The position numbers and the translations under genes are program-made. A model generated the notes under the pieces. That model did no database searches and was not told the origin of the DNA. It saw only the letters and a list, made by a program, of their open reading frames with translations. Below are positions 1 through 9,254 of a stretch of 64,000 nt of DNA, one piece after another. Origin of the DNA: Pedobacter nototheniae (GTDB lineage: Bacteria; Bacteroidota; Bacteroidia; Sphingobacteriales; Sphingobacteriaceae). The DNA is taken from the NCBI RefSeq assembly GCF_004335085.1, contig NZ_RQRS01000002.1, positions 309,616-373,615 on the forward strand, given 5' to 3'. The first letter of the stretch is position 1; each line of letters begins with the position of its first letter.

Positions 1-41
1 GATTGAAACGGTATCCCGATTTTTTCTATCGGGATATAGTG
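1..41. repeat. Dispersed hairpin repeat, copy 1
   Basis: The sequence tatcccgattttttctatcg starts an imperfect hairpin (tatcccgat / atcgggata) that ends in gatatagtg. Nearly the same hairpin appears in the opposite orientation at about 40063-40096. Both copies have a GTTCATTTCCAAAT string nearby (about 79-92 here, about 39973-39986 there). This looks like a small non-coding dispersed repeat of the kind common between genes in Pedobacter-like genomes. Mobility is not shown. Confidence 0.55.
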
Positions 42-230
42 TAAAAGCAGGACTTCAATTGCCATGCACACCGAAGTGTTCATTTCCAAATTCTAATGCC
101 TAGCAAAAATAACCAGCTACCTAACGAAAACAACCAAAACAAAAGATTGCTTCGTTTCGATGAAGAATCGAAAACTCGCAAAGACGGATTATCGTGCTGA
201 GGTATTTTAACTCAATCGGCCTTGCTACGT
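42..230. other. Non-coding left edge with REP-like fragment
   Basis: No convincing gene is seen here. About 141-187 has agattgcttcgt followed by ctcgcaaagacgg, which matches the REP-like phrase at 56704-56732 (gattgcttcgt ... ctcgcaatgacgg). The stretch looks like debris of intergenic repeats. Confidence 0.4.
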
Positions 231-633
231 TGGTTGCAGCGACCTGGGCGCATATTTAACTTTTCTATACGTTTCGAAAAACCATAATCCTCTTTCGAAA
301 AATTTCCTACCTTGTAACGCAACATACGTTGGAAAGATCCAATAAACTTAATTATTCACAATAAGCCCAGGCATACTGGTTAAAGTCTAGCATCACTTCG
401 GTCTCCGACGTGTGTTGCAGCGACCTAGGCGTATATTTAACTTTTCTATAAGTTATCTAAAAACGATAATACTCTTTCGAAAAATTTCCTACCTTTATAA
501 CGCAACCAACGTTGGAGAGATCCAACAAATTTAATTATTCACAATAAGCCCAGGCATACTGGTGAAAGTCTAGCATCACTTCGGTTTCCGACGTTGGTTG
601 CAGTGACCTGGGCGTATATTTAATTTTTTCAAA
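231..633. repeat. Tandem repeat, about 182 bp, two copies plus a partial third
   Basis: Copy 1 spans about 231-411 and copy 2 about 412-594. A third copy starts near 595 and is internally shortened. The anchor ttgcagcgacct recurs at 234, 415 and 598, giving periods of 181 and 183. Each unit carries gcccagg(ca)tactg, which can pair with cagtgacctgggc in the next unit (perfect core 548-554 with 607-613). Copy 2 also has the palindrome ccaacgttgg (about 506-515). The end of the partial third copy runs into the start codon of the next gene, because atgcaaccaacg at 634-645 matches the repeat phrase acgcaaccaacg. Confidence 0.8.
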
Positions 634-1080
634 ATGCAACCAACGAAAAATCAATTTGCCTTAGCCGAGCTCAAGTTCAGTTATCAAACCTTTAAGCAAT
701 CATTTTTTGCAAATGAGCAAGAATTATCTGCTAATTTTTTTATGGATTTATACCATGAATCCAAGCCAGCCAGCACCAATCAATTTTATGCAGTTTTTAT
801 AAACAATGATGAAGAAATCTTATGTTGGTATTTATTACCAGAGGTTATAGATATTGAAGTAAGCTGTAAGCAAATGGCAGGTTTAGCCATTGCGTGTAAT
901 GCAAGCGGTATCAGCATTGTTCATTGTAGCAATGCTGATCGGTTAAGATTTGGAAAATTTGATCGCTTCCTGATGTTGAGTTGCTTTACTGCCTGCGATG
1001 TAGTTGGCATACAATTAATAGACTATCTATCTTGCTCTCCAATGGGTTACATTAGTTTTAAAAACGAATTTTTAAATTAA
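634..1080 (+). CDS. Degenerate RadC-like JAB/MPN domain protein
   Basis: This 148-residue protein follows the layout of the short Bacteroidota RadC-like proteins. AELKFSYQ (11-18) matches the usual first strand. FYAVFINNDEEIL (51-63) matches the core strand, GISIVHCSNADR (92-103) the metal-site segment, and VGIQLIDYLSCS ... YISFKNEFLN (124-148) the C-terminal strands. In active JAMM folds the segment is HxHPSG followed by Asp. Here His97 and Asp110 fit, but the second His is Ser99 and the PSG is replaced, and the later DH is DY (Tyr131). Metal binding is therefore probably lost. RadC itself has no firmly proven role. The start codon lies in repeat-derived sequence and no better downstream Met exists. 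Family assignment is by eye. Confidence 0.6.
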   Translation: MQPTKNQFALAELKFSYQTFKQSFFANEQELSANFFMDLYHESKPASTNQFYAVFINNDEEILCWYLLPEVIDIEVSCKQMAGLAIACNASGISIVHCSNADRLRFGKFDRFLMLSCFTACDVVGIQLIDYLSCSPMGYISFKNEFLN

Positions 1081-1089
1081 GAATATCAA

Positions 1090-1169
1090 ACCTCACGGGT
1101 TTTTAAATGGAGCAGTTTCAATAACGTCATTAAAACCAATATAAACTCCAAATTATCCTCCCGTGAGGA
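1090..1169. repeat. Inverted repeat flanking about 62 bp
   Basis: cctcacggg at 1090-1098 is exactly complementary to cccgtgagg at 1161-1169. It lies between the convergent RadC-like gene and cdd. It may be an imperfect terminator or a repeat remnant, since the long loop makes a simple terminator unlikely. Confidence 0.4.
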
Positions 1170-1181
1170 TTACTAACAATG

Positions 1182-1679
1182 TTAAAGCCTTGGTGTAACC
1201 AATCTATCCTCTACAAAAACAAAAGGCAAAAGGCTTTTTACGCCGTTAACTTTTAAAACTTCACCATTGAGGCAATAAAATAATACTTGAATTGGTTTGT
1301 TTTGTTTCATTTCAAACTCTGCCATTACCTGTAAGCAAGCGCCACAAGAGGTAATGGGCTTCATAATTTCAAATGAATCTGTTTGTGCAGTAATTGCCAT
1401 ACTTTCTACAATGGCATTAGGGTGGCTAACTCCAATAGTAAAAAGGGCTACTCTTTCGGCACATAAGCCTGATGGATATGCAACATTTTCCTGGTTACTC
1501 CCTAAAATAGTTTCACCTGAGGCTAATTGAATTGCTGTACCTACTCTAAATTTCGAATAGGGTGAATAAGAACTTTCCAAAGCTTTTTCTGCCTGTTTGC
1601 ACAATGCTCTATCTTTTTCACTTAAATCTTCTATACCAGTATAATGCTCGTAAGTTATATTTAGATCTATTGATTTCAT
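1182..1679 (-). CDS. cdd: Cytidine deaminase
   Basis: This zinc enzyme hydrolyses cytidine and deoxycytidine to uridine and deoxyuridine in pyrimidine salvage. The 165-residue length suits the homotetrameric class. The signature GLCAERVALF places the first zinc Cys at 73 and the proton-shuttling Glu at 75. SCGACLQ supplies Cys112 and Cys115. SYSPYSKFRVGTAI (37-50) is the usual nucleoside-binding N-terminus. The start MKSIDLN at 1679 is preferred over an upstream in-frame Met at 1730, because the 17 extra residues are basic and unlike the family. It is divergent from tamB and transcribed alone. Confidence 0.95.
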   Translation of the reverse strand: MKSIDLNITYEHYTGIEDLSEKDRALCKQAEKALESSYSPYSKFRVGTAIQLASGETILGSNQENVAYPSGLCAERVALFTIGVSHPNAIVESMAITAQTDSFEIMKPITSCGACLQVMAEFEMKQNKPIQVLFYCLNGEVLKVNGVKSLLPFVFVEDRLVTPRL

Positions 1680-1826
1680 AATTAGTAATTTCCAAATCCG
1701 CTTAATTAAATTTTTATAGCGGGCGAACAATTTAGGTTATTTTTTGTATTATTAAAACAAAACGTGCCATAAATTAATTTACGTGGCATAATTTTAGCTT
1801 TTAGTAAGAACCAAACACGCTTAGCT

Positions 1827-4800
1827 TTGAATAAATACGTACGTAAAAGTTTAAAAATTTTACTTTGGACAGTCGGTAGCATCATTATTTTGGTGGTAGC
1901 GCTAGCATTGTCGTTAAATATCCCTGCGGTACAAAATTTTGTAAAGGGAAAAGCCATTAACTATCTAAAAAACAAGACTAAAACTGAGGTAAGTTTAGAA
2001 AGCATTAAAATTGCTTTGCCTAAGGATGTTGTTTTAAATAAGTTTTATATTGAAGATAGAAAGGGCGATACTTTACTTTATGCTGAAAAATTAGCGGTTG
2101 ATATTAGTTTATTTAAGTTGCTAAAAAACACGGTTGAGATTAATGATATTGAGCTAAAAAACATACGTGCCAATGTTAAAAGGATTAATCCTGATACTAC
2201 TTTTAACTTTTCTTTTTTAGTGGATGCTTTTATGAGCGAACAAAAAAAACCTGAAGAAAAAGTAAATAAGGATACCACTTCCACCCTCAAATTCTCTATT
2301 GATAAGGTTTCATTTGAAGATATTGGCATCACTTATAGAGATGATGTTGCCGGAAATGATGTAAAACTTCACCTCGGAGAATTTAAAACCAGAATAAAAG
2401 ATTTCGACCTTGCCAACCAGCATTATGTTATTAAACAGCTGAGTTTAAAAAACACCAATTTAAGTTATCTACAACAAAAACCTTTAACGCAATTGGTGCA
2501 ACATATAACCAATAGTGTTGATAGTAGTAAAAAAGAACAGGGTAAACTACCATTAATTGAAGTTCAGGATTTTATCTTCAGTAATGTTAAAGTTAATTAC
2601 AACGATCAACTTTCTACAACAAAGGCAGTTGCTGATATAAACGAATTGGGTTTAGTTAACTTAAAAGTTGATTTAACTAATAGCAAGTACAATGTTGATG
2701 ATGCAAAACTGAATAAATCCAATATTCTTTTTGCATTTAAACCTGCGCCAAGCAACGATTTGAAGAAAGTTAAAGATACCGTTGTGGTAGAAAAATCGCC
2801 ATTGGCTTTATTAATCAAAAACATTACCCTGGCTGATAATAATATCCAGTTTGATAATTTAGGTGCTAAACCTGCTGCCAAAGGAATGGATTTTAACCAT
2901 TTAAAAATTAATGACTTAAATTTAGGTGCAAGTGATATTAGTTATAGTGCCGCAGGCATAAAAGCTAATGTAAAAAGTGGAGCCTTAAAAGAGAAAAGTG
3001 GTTTTATTTTGAGTGATTTAAAAGGCCTTGCAGTTTATAATGATAAACAAATTAAACTGAATGATTTTGTTTTAAAAACACCAAATACAACAATTGAAAA
3101 CGCGACTGAATTGAACTTTACATCTATGGATGATTTAACTAAACATCCTGAAAAAGTAAAGCTTAGTCTGAATTTTAAAAATACTACAATTGGCTTAAAG
3201 GATGCTGGTTTCTTTAGCGATGCAATTCCGGCTAATTACCGCAATGAAAAAATTAAGGTAAACGCGGATGTTTATGGTTACCTAAATAACCTGAGTATCC
3301 CTAAATTACAAATTAGCGGTTTAAAAAGCACTCAAATAGATATTAGCGGAACGGCAAAGGGCTTACCCGATATTAAGAAAACCATTTTAGATTTAAATAT
3401 TAAAAAACTTTATTTAACCAAGAGTGATATTTTGGTTGTAGTACCTAAAAAATCGTTGCCATCAAACTTGGATTTACCAAATATTATTAATGCTAGAGGT
3501 AATTTTAAAGGCTCAATGACTGATTTTAAAACCAACCTAAATGTGCAAACAGATATGGGAGGGGCTATTTTAGTTGCGCAAATGAATGGGCCGAAGGGAA
3601 AGGAAAGTTATAAAGCTAATGTAGATTTGAATAATTTTAATGTTGGCAAACTTTTAAAAATGCAACCTAAATTAGGTCGTATTTCGGTAAAGGCTGATGT
3701 GACAGGAAAAGGACTTGATCCGAAAAAAATTGATGCAAAATTTAATGCCAAGGTTTTAAGTGCTTACTACAATAAATATACATACCGTAATTTAAGCTTA
3801 GCCGGAAATTACAGCAACCAGAATATTAATATTAAAAGCAGCATGCCTGATAGCAATGCTAACTTTACCTTGGATGCAAAAGTTAATATGGGTGGTAAGT
3901 ATCCTGCGGTTAAAGCAAATTTAAATTTAAAAGAAGTTAACCTTAAAGCGCTAAACTTTACACCTGGTGTTTTAAGTGCTGCAGGCTTGGTTAAGGTAGA
4001 TTTAGCTACCGCTGATGCCGATTACCTGAATGGAACAGTTGATATTACAGGCTTACAGGTGGTTAAAGATCAACAAAGAATTAATGTAGATACTATTTTA
4101 GTTAAAGCTAAAACAACGGCTACAGAAAGTGAATTAAGCTTAAAATCTGAAATTTTATCAGCAAAAGTTGATGGTAAATATCAACTTACCAAACTTGGAA
4201 GTGCTGTTATAAACCAAATTAATAAATATTATGCTTTTGGTGAGGTAACGAAAATTCCAGATCAGCGTTTCCGTTTTTTTGTTCAGGTTTACGATTCTAA
4301 GTTGCTAAAAAGTTTTGTACCTCAACTTACAGTATTTAAGCCTTCGCAATTTTATGGTTTAATTGATACGCAGAAGGATAGTTTATTGGTAAGAGGAAAT
4401 TTTCCTGGTGTAGTTTACGGCGATTATAAAGTAGATAGCACCCGTTTAAACATCAACAACAATAGCAATAAAATTGATTACGCCTTAACGGTTAAAAGCT
4501 TGCAAAGCCCATCTATACAGCTTTACAATACGGAAATAAGTGGCGATGCAGCCAACAATAATCTTGGTGTTAACATATTTCTTCGTGATAGTAAGCTTAA
4601 AAACAAATATACCATTGGTGGTAATTTCCAATCCATTAATAAAGATTTCCGTTTTAGTTTAGATCCTCAAAAACTTTTATTGGATTATCAGAAATGGGTT
4701 GTAGCTCCAGAAAACTACATTCAGTTTGGTCAATCCGGAATCTTGGTTAATCAGTTTGAAATTAGTAATAGCGGTCAGTCGTTATCTGTTAACAGCAATC

Positions 4801-6818
4801 CAACACAGCCAAATGCGCCTTTAAATGTCGCTTTTAAAGATTTCCAGTTAGAAACTCTTACTAAATTTGCTGAAACCGACACTACGCTTGTTGGTGGCCG
4901 CTTAAATGGAACTGCTAATGTTAAAGATTTAGCTAGCAACCCAAAGTTTGAAGCCAACTTAACCATAGATCAACTTCGTTACCAAAAAGATCAATTGGGA
5001 ACTTTAAGGGTTGCCGTAAACAATAATACTTCAAATGCTTTTGAAGTTAATGTGGCTCTAAGCGGTGTGCACGAATTAAGGGCTAATGGTTTTTACTATA
5101 CCGCCCCAGAAGGTGCGCTTGATTTAACGGTTAATATTGATAAAATAGAACTAAAAAATATTGAAAGTTTATCGCAAGGCCAATTAAAAAATGGTACAGG
5201 AACAATTACAGGTCAGCTGAGTGTTAAAGGAGCTTTAACGGCGCCAAAGGTATTGGGCGATTTAACCTTTAATAATGCGGGTATAAATGTGGCTTATGTT
5301 AATTCTTACTTCCGTATGCCGAATGAAAAAATTTCTTTTACTAATGAGGGAATCAGTTTCAACAACTTTACTTTAATCGATTCATTAAATCAAAAAGCGA
5401 CAATTAATGGTAAGATTTATACAACGGATTTTAGAAATTATAGATTCGGATTGGACATTAAAACCAATAGATTTAGGGCTTTAAATTCGACAGCCGCTGA
5501 TAATGAAATGATTTATGGAACGGTTTTCCTAACCAGTAACATTAAAGTTAGAGGAGATTTAAACCAACCAGATGTAAACATGACCATTAATGTAGAAAAG
5601 GGAACGAAATTTTTCTTCGCTTTGCCTGCAGATGATCCTTCTATTATTAACCAAGAGGGTATTGTTCAGTTTATTGACGCAGATGCACCTCCATTTAACG
5701 GGCAAAAAGCTTTAAAAGTGGATAGCATTAGTAAATCTCCAATTAAAGGATTAAACTTGGTTGCAGCAATTACTATTGATCCTGAAGCAGAATTAAATGT
5801 TGTGGTTGATCCTGTTAACGGAGATGCATTAAAAGTTAAAGGTGATGCAAACTTAAATGCTACGATAGATCCTAGTGGAAAAATTAGCTTAACCGGTCGT
5901 TATGAAATTGTAGATGGTTCTTACAATTTAACCGTAGCGGTTGTAAAAAAAGATTTTAAATTGGTTAAAGGTAGTACCATCATTTGGACTGGCGAGCCTA
6001 CTGCTGCAAATGTAAATTTAACAGCCTTGTATGAGGTTAATGCTGCTCCAATTGATTTAATTAATGAACCCGATAACTATCAGGCAAAAACCAAATTGCC
6101 TTTTCAGGTGTACCTGATGATGAAGGGCGAATTGCTGAAACCAATTATTTCATTTAAACTGGATTTGCCTGAAAATGAAAGAAATGCTTTGGGCGGCATT
6201 GTTTACACCAAATTGATTAACGTAAATCGCGATGAAAGCGAGTTGAATAAACAGGTTTTCGCTCTGCTTGCCTTAAACAGATTTATAGCAAGCAATCCTT
6301 TCCAAAGTTTAGCAGGTGGCGGTGGCGGCTTATCTACATTGGCACGCTCCAGTGTAAGTCAACTTTTAACAGAGCAATTAAATAATTTAGCTTCTGATTT
6401 AATTCAAGGCGTTGATATTAATTTCGGTGTAAATTCATCGGAAGATTATTCTACAGGTTCATTACAACAGAAAACTGATTTGGAAGTGGGCTTATCTAAA
6501 AAATTATTAAACGATAGGTTAACAGTAACCGTTGGAAGTTCTTTCGGATTGGAAGGACCACAGGCACCCGGACAAAACGCAACCAATATTGCAGGTAATG
6601 TAAACGTAGAATATGCACTTTCTTCAGATGGAAGATACCGCTTACGTGCATATAGACGAAATCAAAATGAAGGAATTATTGAGGGGCAAATTATAGAAAC
6701 CGGCCTTGGATTTACTTTGGTTGTAGATTACAATAAATTCAGAGAAATTTTTCAGAAAAAGAGAATAAGAAGAAACCGTAACATTGAACAGAAAACGCAA
6801 AATGAAACAACTAACTAA
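1827..6818 (+). CDS. tamB: TamB-like translocation and assembly module protein (AsmA-like/DUF490)
   Basis: The product is a very long (1663 aa) envelope-spanning protein. A single N-terminal membrane anchor (about 11-31) is followed by a long run of beta-strand-rich AsmA/TamB repeats and a C-terminal DUF490-type region (roughly 1250-1640). The family is thought to bridge the inner and outer membranes and to help insert outer membrane proteins or move phospholipids. The TTG start gives (M)NKYVRKSLKILLW directly before the anchor. The end overlaps the tamL start by 17 nt, so the two are translationally linked. This pairing is the strongest support for the call. Confidence 0.9.
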   Translation: MNKYVRKSLKILLWTVGSIIILVVALALSLNIPAVQNFVKGKAINYLKNKTKTEVSLESIKIALPKDVVLNKFYIEDRKGDTLLYAEKLAVDISLFKLLKNTVEINDIELKNIRANVKRINPDTTFNFSFLVDAFMSEQKKPEEKVNKDTTSTLKFSIDKVSFEDIGITYRDDVAGNDVKLHLGEFKTRIKDFDLANQHYVIKQLSLKNTNLSYLQQKPLTQLVQHITNSVDSSKKEQGKLPLIEVQDFIFSNVKVNYNDQLSTTKAVADINELGLVNLKVDLTNSKYNVDDAKLNKSNILFAFKPAPSNDLKKVKDTVVVEKSPLALLIKNITLADNNIQFDNLGAKPAAKGMDFNHLKINDLNLGASDISYSAAGIKANVKSGALKEKSGFILSDLKGLAVYNDKQIKLNDFVLKTPNTTIENATELNFTSMDDLTKHPEKVKLSLNFKNTTIGLKDAGFFSDAIPANYRNEKIKVNADVYGYLNNLSIPKLQISGLKSTQIDISGTAKGLPDIKKTILDLNIKKLYLTKSDILVVVPKKSLPSNLDLPNIINARGNFKGSMTDFKTNLNVQTDMGGAILVAQMNGPKGKESYKANVDLNNFNVGKLLKMQPKLGRISVKADVTGKGLDPKKIDAKFNAKVLSAYYNKYTYRNLSLAGNYSNQNINIKSSMPDSNANFTLDAKVNMGGKYPAVKANLNLKEVNLKALNFTPGVLSAAGLVKVDLATADADYLNGTVDITGLQVVKDQQRINVDTILVKAKTTATESELSLKSEILSAKVDGKYQLTKLGSAVINQINKYYAFGEVTKIPDQRFRFFVQVYDSKLLKSFVPQLTVFKPSQFYGLIDTQKDSLLVRGNFPGVVYGDYKVDSTRLNINNNSNKIDYALTVKSLQSPSIQLYNTEISGDAANNNLGVNIFLRDSKLKNKYTIGGNFQSINKDFRFSLDPQKLLLDYQKWVVAPENYIQFGQSGILVNQFEISNSGQSLSVNSNPTQPNAPLNVAFKDFQLETLTKFAETDTTLVGGRLNGTANVKDLASNPKFEANLTIDQLRYQKDQLGTLRVAVNNNTSNAFEVNVALSGVHELRANGFYYTAPEGALDLTVNIDKIELKNIESLSQGQLKNGTGTITGQLSVKGALTAPKVLGDLTFNNAGINVAYVNSYFRMPNEKISFTNEGISFNNFTLIDSLNQKATINGKIYTTDFRNYRFGLDIKTNRFRALNSTAADNEMIYGTVFLTSNIKVRGDLNQPDVNMTINVEKGTKFFFALPADDPSIINQEGIVQFIDADAPPFNGQKALKVDSISKSPIKGLNLVAAITIDPEAELNVVVDPVNGDALKVKGDANLNATIDPSGKISLTGRYEIVDGSYNLTVAVVKKDFKLVKGSTIIWTGEPTAANVNLTALYEVNAAPIDLINEPDNYQAKTKLPFQVYLMMKGELLKPIISFKLDLPENERNALGGIVYTKLINVNRDESELNKQVFALLALNRFIASNPFQSLAGGGGGLSTLARSSVSQLLTEQLNNLASDLIQGVDINFGVNSSEDYSTGSLQQKTDLEVGLSKKLLNDRLTVTVGSSFGLEGPQAPGQNATNIAGNVNVEYALSSDGRYRLRAYRRNQNEGIIEGQIIETGLGFTLVVDYNKFREIFQKKRIRRNRNIEQKTQNETTN

Positions 6819-9117
6819 ACCTTCCCTATTTATACTGGCTTGTTTAGTTTGGGCTGGGTGTAGTAGTACAAAATCGTTAAAACCTGGTCAGGCTTTATAT
6901 ACCGGGGCTGAGGTAAAAATTAACCCTGATTCTTCAGTGAGAATCAACGATCAAAAGCAGGTTAAAAAAGATCTTGAAAGCAAAACAAGACCGCGACCAA
7001 ATGCATCATTTCTGGGCATTAAATATAAATTAGCGATATATAATTTAGCAGGTGAACCTACAAAACCAAAAGGCTTTAAAAGCTGGCTAAGGAGAAAAGG
7101 CGAGCCGCCAGTTTTAATGAGCGATGTTAAGTTGAGATACAACAACGATGTTTTAAAGAGTTATTTAACCAGCAAGGGCTACCTCCAATCGGTGGTAACT
7201 GGAGATACAGTTATTAAAGATAAAAAAGGTAAAGCCATTTATACTGCAAATACTGGGGCGAGGTATAAAATCAATAAAATTACTTTCCCGAAGGATACTG
7301 GCAATATGACTAAAATTATTAATGCCAATAAGGATAAAACGCTTTTAAAAATTGGAAATTATTATGATTTGGAAACTTATAAAAATGAACGTATCCGGAT
7401 TGATAATGACTTAAAAGAAAATGGATATTTCTATTTCAGTCCTGATTATTTGATTTTGCAGGTTGATAGCACAATAGGTAAGGATTTGGTTAATATAACG
7501 CTTAAAGTAAAAGATATTGCTCCCGATGCTGGTTTAAAGCCATATACCATTAAAGATATTAACATTTTCCCTAATTACTCATTAAGAAGAGACAGCGTAT
7601 TGCGTAGATTAAAACCTTTAGAATATAAGGATTTTGAAATTTATGATAATAAAAACACCTTCAAGCCGCGTTTATTTGATCGTTTAGTTTTCTTTCAAAA
7701 AGGCGAATTATACAATAGAAAAGACCATAATCAATCTTTAAATAGGATGGTTAATATTGGAGCCTTTCAGGATGTTAGAGCAGAATTTTTACCAGTGGAT
7801 AGCTTTAAAAATAATCAGCTGCAACTTAATATTTATCTAACTCCATTAAAGAAAAACTCTTTATCATTTTCGGTAACAGGAACCAGCAAATCCAACAACT
7901 TTGTAGGTTCTGAGGTTAAGGTTACGCAAACCACCAGAAACTTATTTCGCGGTGCAGAACAACTGGATGTAAGTGTAAGTGGTGGTTTTGAAACGCAGGT
8001 AAAAGGAACCTCACAAGGAAAAAATTCTTATTCATTTACGGCTGAAGGAAAATTAACCTTCCCGAGGTTTATTGTTCCATTTTACAAACCAAACAGCACT
8101 AATGCCTTTATTCCAAAAACAATTGCTTCTTTATCATATCAAAGACTTAGTCGTGGTTCTGAATACAATTTAAGTGCTTTCAAAGGTGAATTCGGATACA
8201 ATTTTAAAGAGAATTTATACAAGGAACATACTTTTAATCCAATATCTGTAAACTTTGTAAAACCTGGTTTTCCATCTAAAGATATAGAAGAAAGTCTTTA
8301 TGCTGCAAACCCACTTTTAAGAAACACACTCGAAAAACAGTTTATTATTGGTAGTAATTACAACTTTACTTATACCAACCAAATGGAGGATAAACGCCGC
8401 AACAATACCTATTTTAATGGTAGCATAGAAACTGGCGGTAATGTTTGGGGCTTATTTGTGCCAAAAGATGAGGAAGGCCAACGGTCGATTTTTAATGTAC
8501 CATTAACTCAATTTGTAAGATTAGAGGCTGATTTAAGAGATTATTATAAAATAAATAGAAATTTAATTTGGGCAAACCGCTTAAACCTAGGTTATGGTTA
8601 TGCATACGGCAACAGCTCATCATTACCGTTTGTTAGGCAGTTTTTTGCAGGCGGAAGTAACGACATTAGGGCCTTTCCGGCGAGAACTTTAGGGCCAGGA
8701 ACTTATAAAGTACCAGACAATGCAACATTTGCCGATCAAGGTGGAGATATAAAACTGATGCTAAATTCAGAATTGAGATTTAAGCTGGTAAGCATTTTAT
8801 ATGGTGCTGTATTTGCTGATGCAGGTAATATCTGGTTAAGAAAAGAAGATATAGGGGTTCCTGGAACAAATAATTTAGGCAGACCAGGTTCTGGTTTCAA
8901 ATTAAAAAATGCACTAAGCGAACTCGCTGTAGGTACTGGTGCAGGACTTCGTGTTGATGCAACAATTTTTGTAATTAGATTGGATGTTGCATTCCCAATT
9001 AGAAAACCATATTTACCTGAAGGGCAACGTTGGGTAATTGATCAGGTTTCTTTTGGAGATAAGGGTTGGCGTAAAGAGAACTTAATTTATAACATCGGTA
9101 TTGGATATCCATTTTAA
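6802..9117 (+). CDS. tamL: TamL, lipoprotein TamA/BamA-family outer membrane barrel
   Basis: This 771-residue outer membrane protein of the Omp85 superfamily is the presumed partner of TamB. The start MKQLTKPSLF at 6802 gives a lipoprotein signal ending in LVWAGC (lipidated Cys20). The lipoprotein form is the known Bacteroidota variant of TamA. POTRA-like segments occupy roughly residues 40-420. The 16-strand barrel fills the rest and includes FFAGGSNDIRAFPARTLGPG, the Omp85 loop-6 region whose RxFP form is close to the conserved motif. An upstream Met at 6784 would put charged residues in front of the signal peptide and is rejected. The gene overlaps tamB by 17 nt. Confidence 0.92.
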   Translation: MKQLTKPSLFILACLVWAGCSSTKSLKPGQALYTGAEVKINPDSSVRINDQKQVKKDLESKTRPRPNASFLGIKYKLAIYNLAGEPTKPKGFKSWLRRKGEPPVLMSDVKLRYNNDVLKSYLTSKGYLQSVVTGDTVIKDKKGKAIYTANTGARYKINKITFPKDTGNMTKIINANKDKTLLKIGNYYDLETYKNERIRIDNDLKENGYFYFSPDYLILQVDSTIGKDLVNITLKVKDIAPDAGLKPYTIKDINIFPNYSLRRDSVLRRLKPLEYKDFEIYDNKNTFKPRLFDRLVFFQKGELYNRKDHNQSLNRMVNIGAFQDVRAEFLPVDSFKNNQLQLNIYLTPLKKNSLSFSVTGTSKSNNFVGSEVKVTQTTRNLFRGAEQLDVSVSGGFETQVKGTSQGKNSYSFTAEGKLTFPRFIVPFYKPNSTNAFIPKTIASLSYQRLSRGSEYNLSAFKGEFGYNFKENLYKEHTFNPISVNFVKPGFPSKDIEESLYAANPLLRNTLEKQFIIGSNYNFTYTNQMEDKRRNNTYFNGSIETGGNVWGLFVPKDEEGQRSIFNVPLTQFVRLEADLRDYYKINRNLIWANRLNLGYGYAYGNSSSLPFVRQFFAGGSNDIRAFPARTLGPGTYKVPDNATFADQGGDIKLMLNSELRFKLVSILYGAVFADAGNIWLRKEDIGVPGTNNLGRPGSGFKLKNALSELAVGTGAGLRVDATIFVIRLDVAFPIRKPYLPEGQRWVIDQVSFGDKGWRKENLIYNIGIGYPF

Positions 9118-9254
9118 GCGAATAAAAAATGAGCACCTCACATTATGCTGAATTTTATTTTAACATGATGGTAATTTACATTAAAGGAAAATAATTACAC
9201 CTTTTATATCCTAAAGTGATAATTACATTAAATGCTTAACCAAACAAAATTAGA

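Noticed and set aside
231..633. Riboswitch in the repeat before the RadC-like gene
   Set aside because: The hairpins repeat in tandem but match no riboswitch core that can be recognised by eye.
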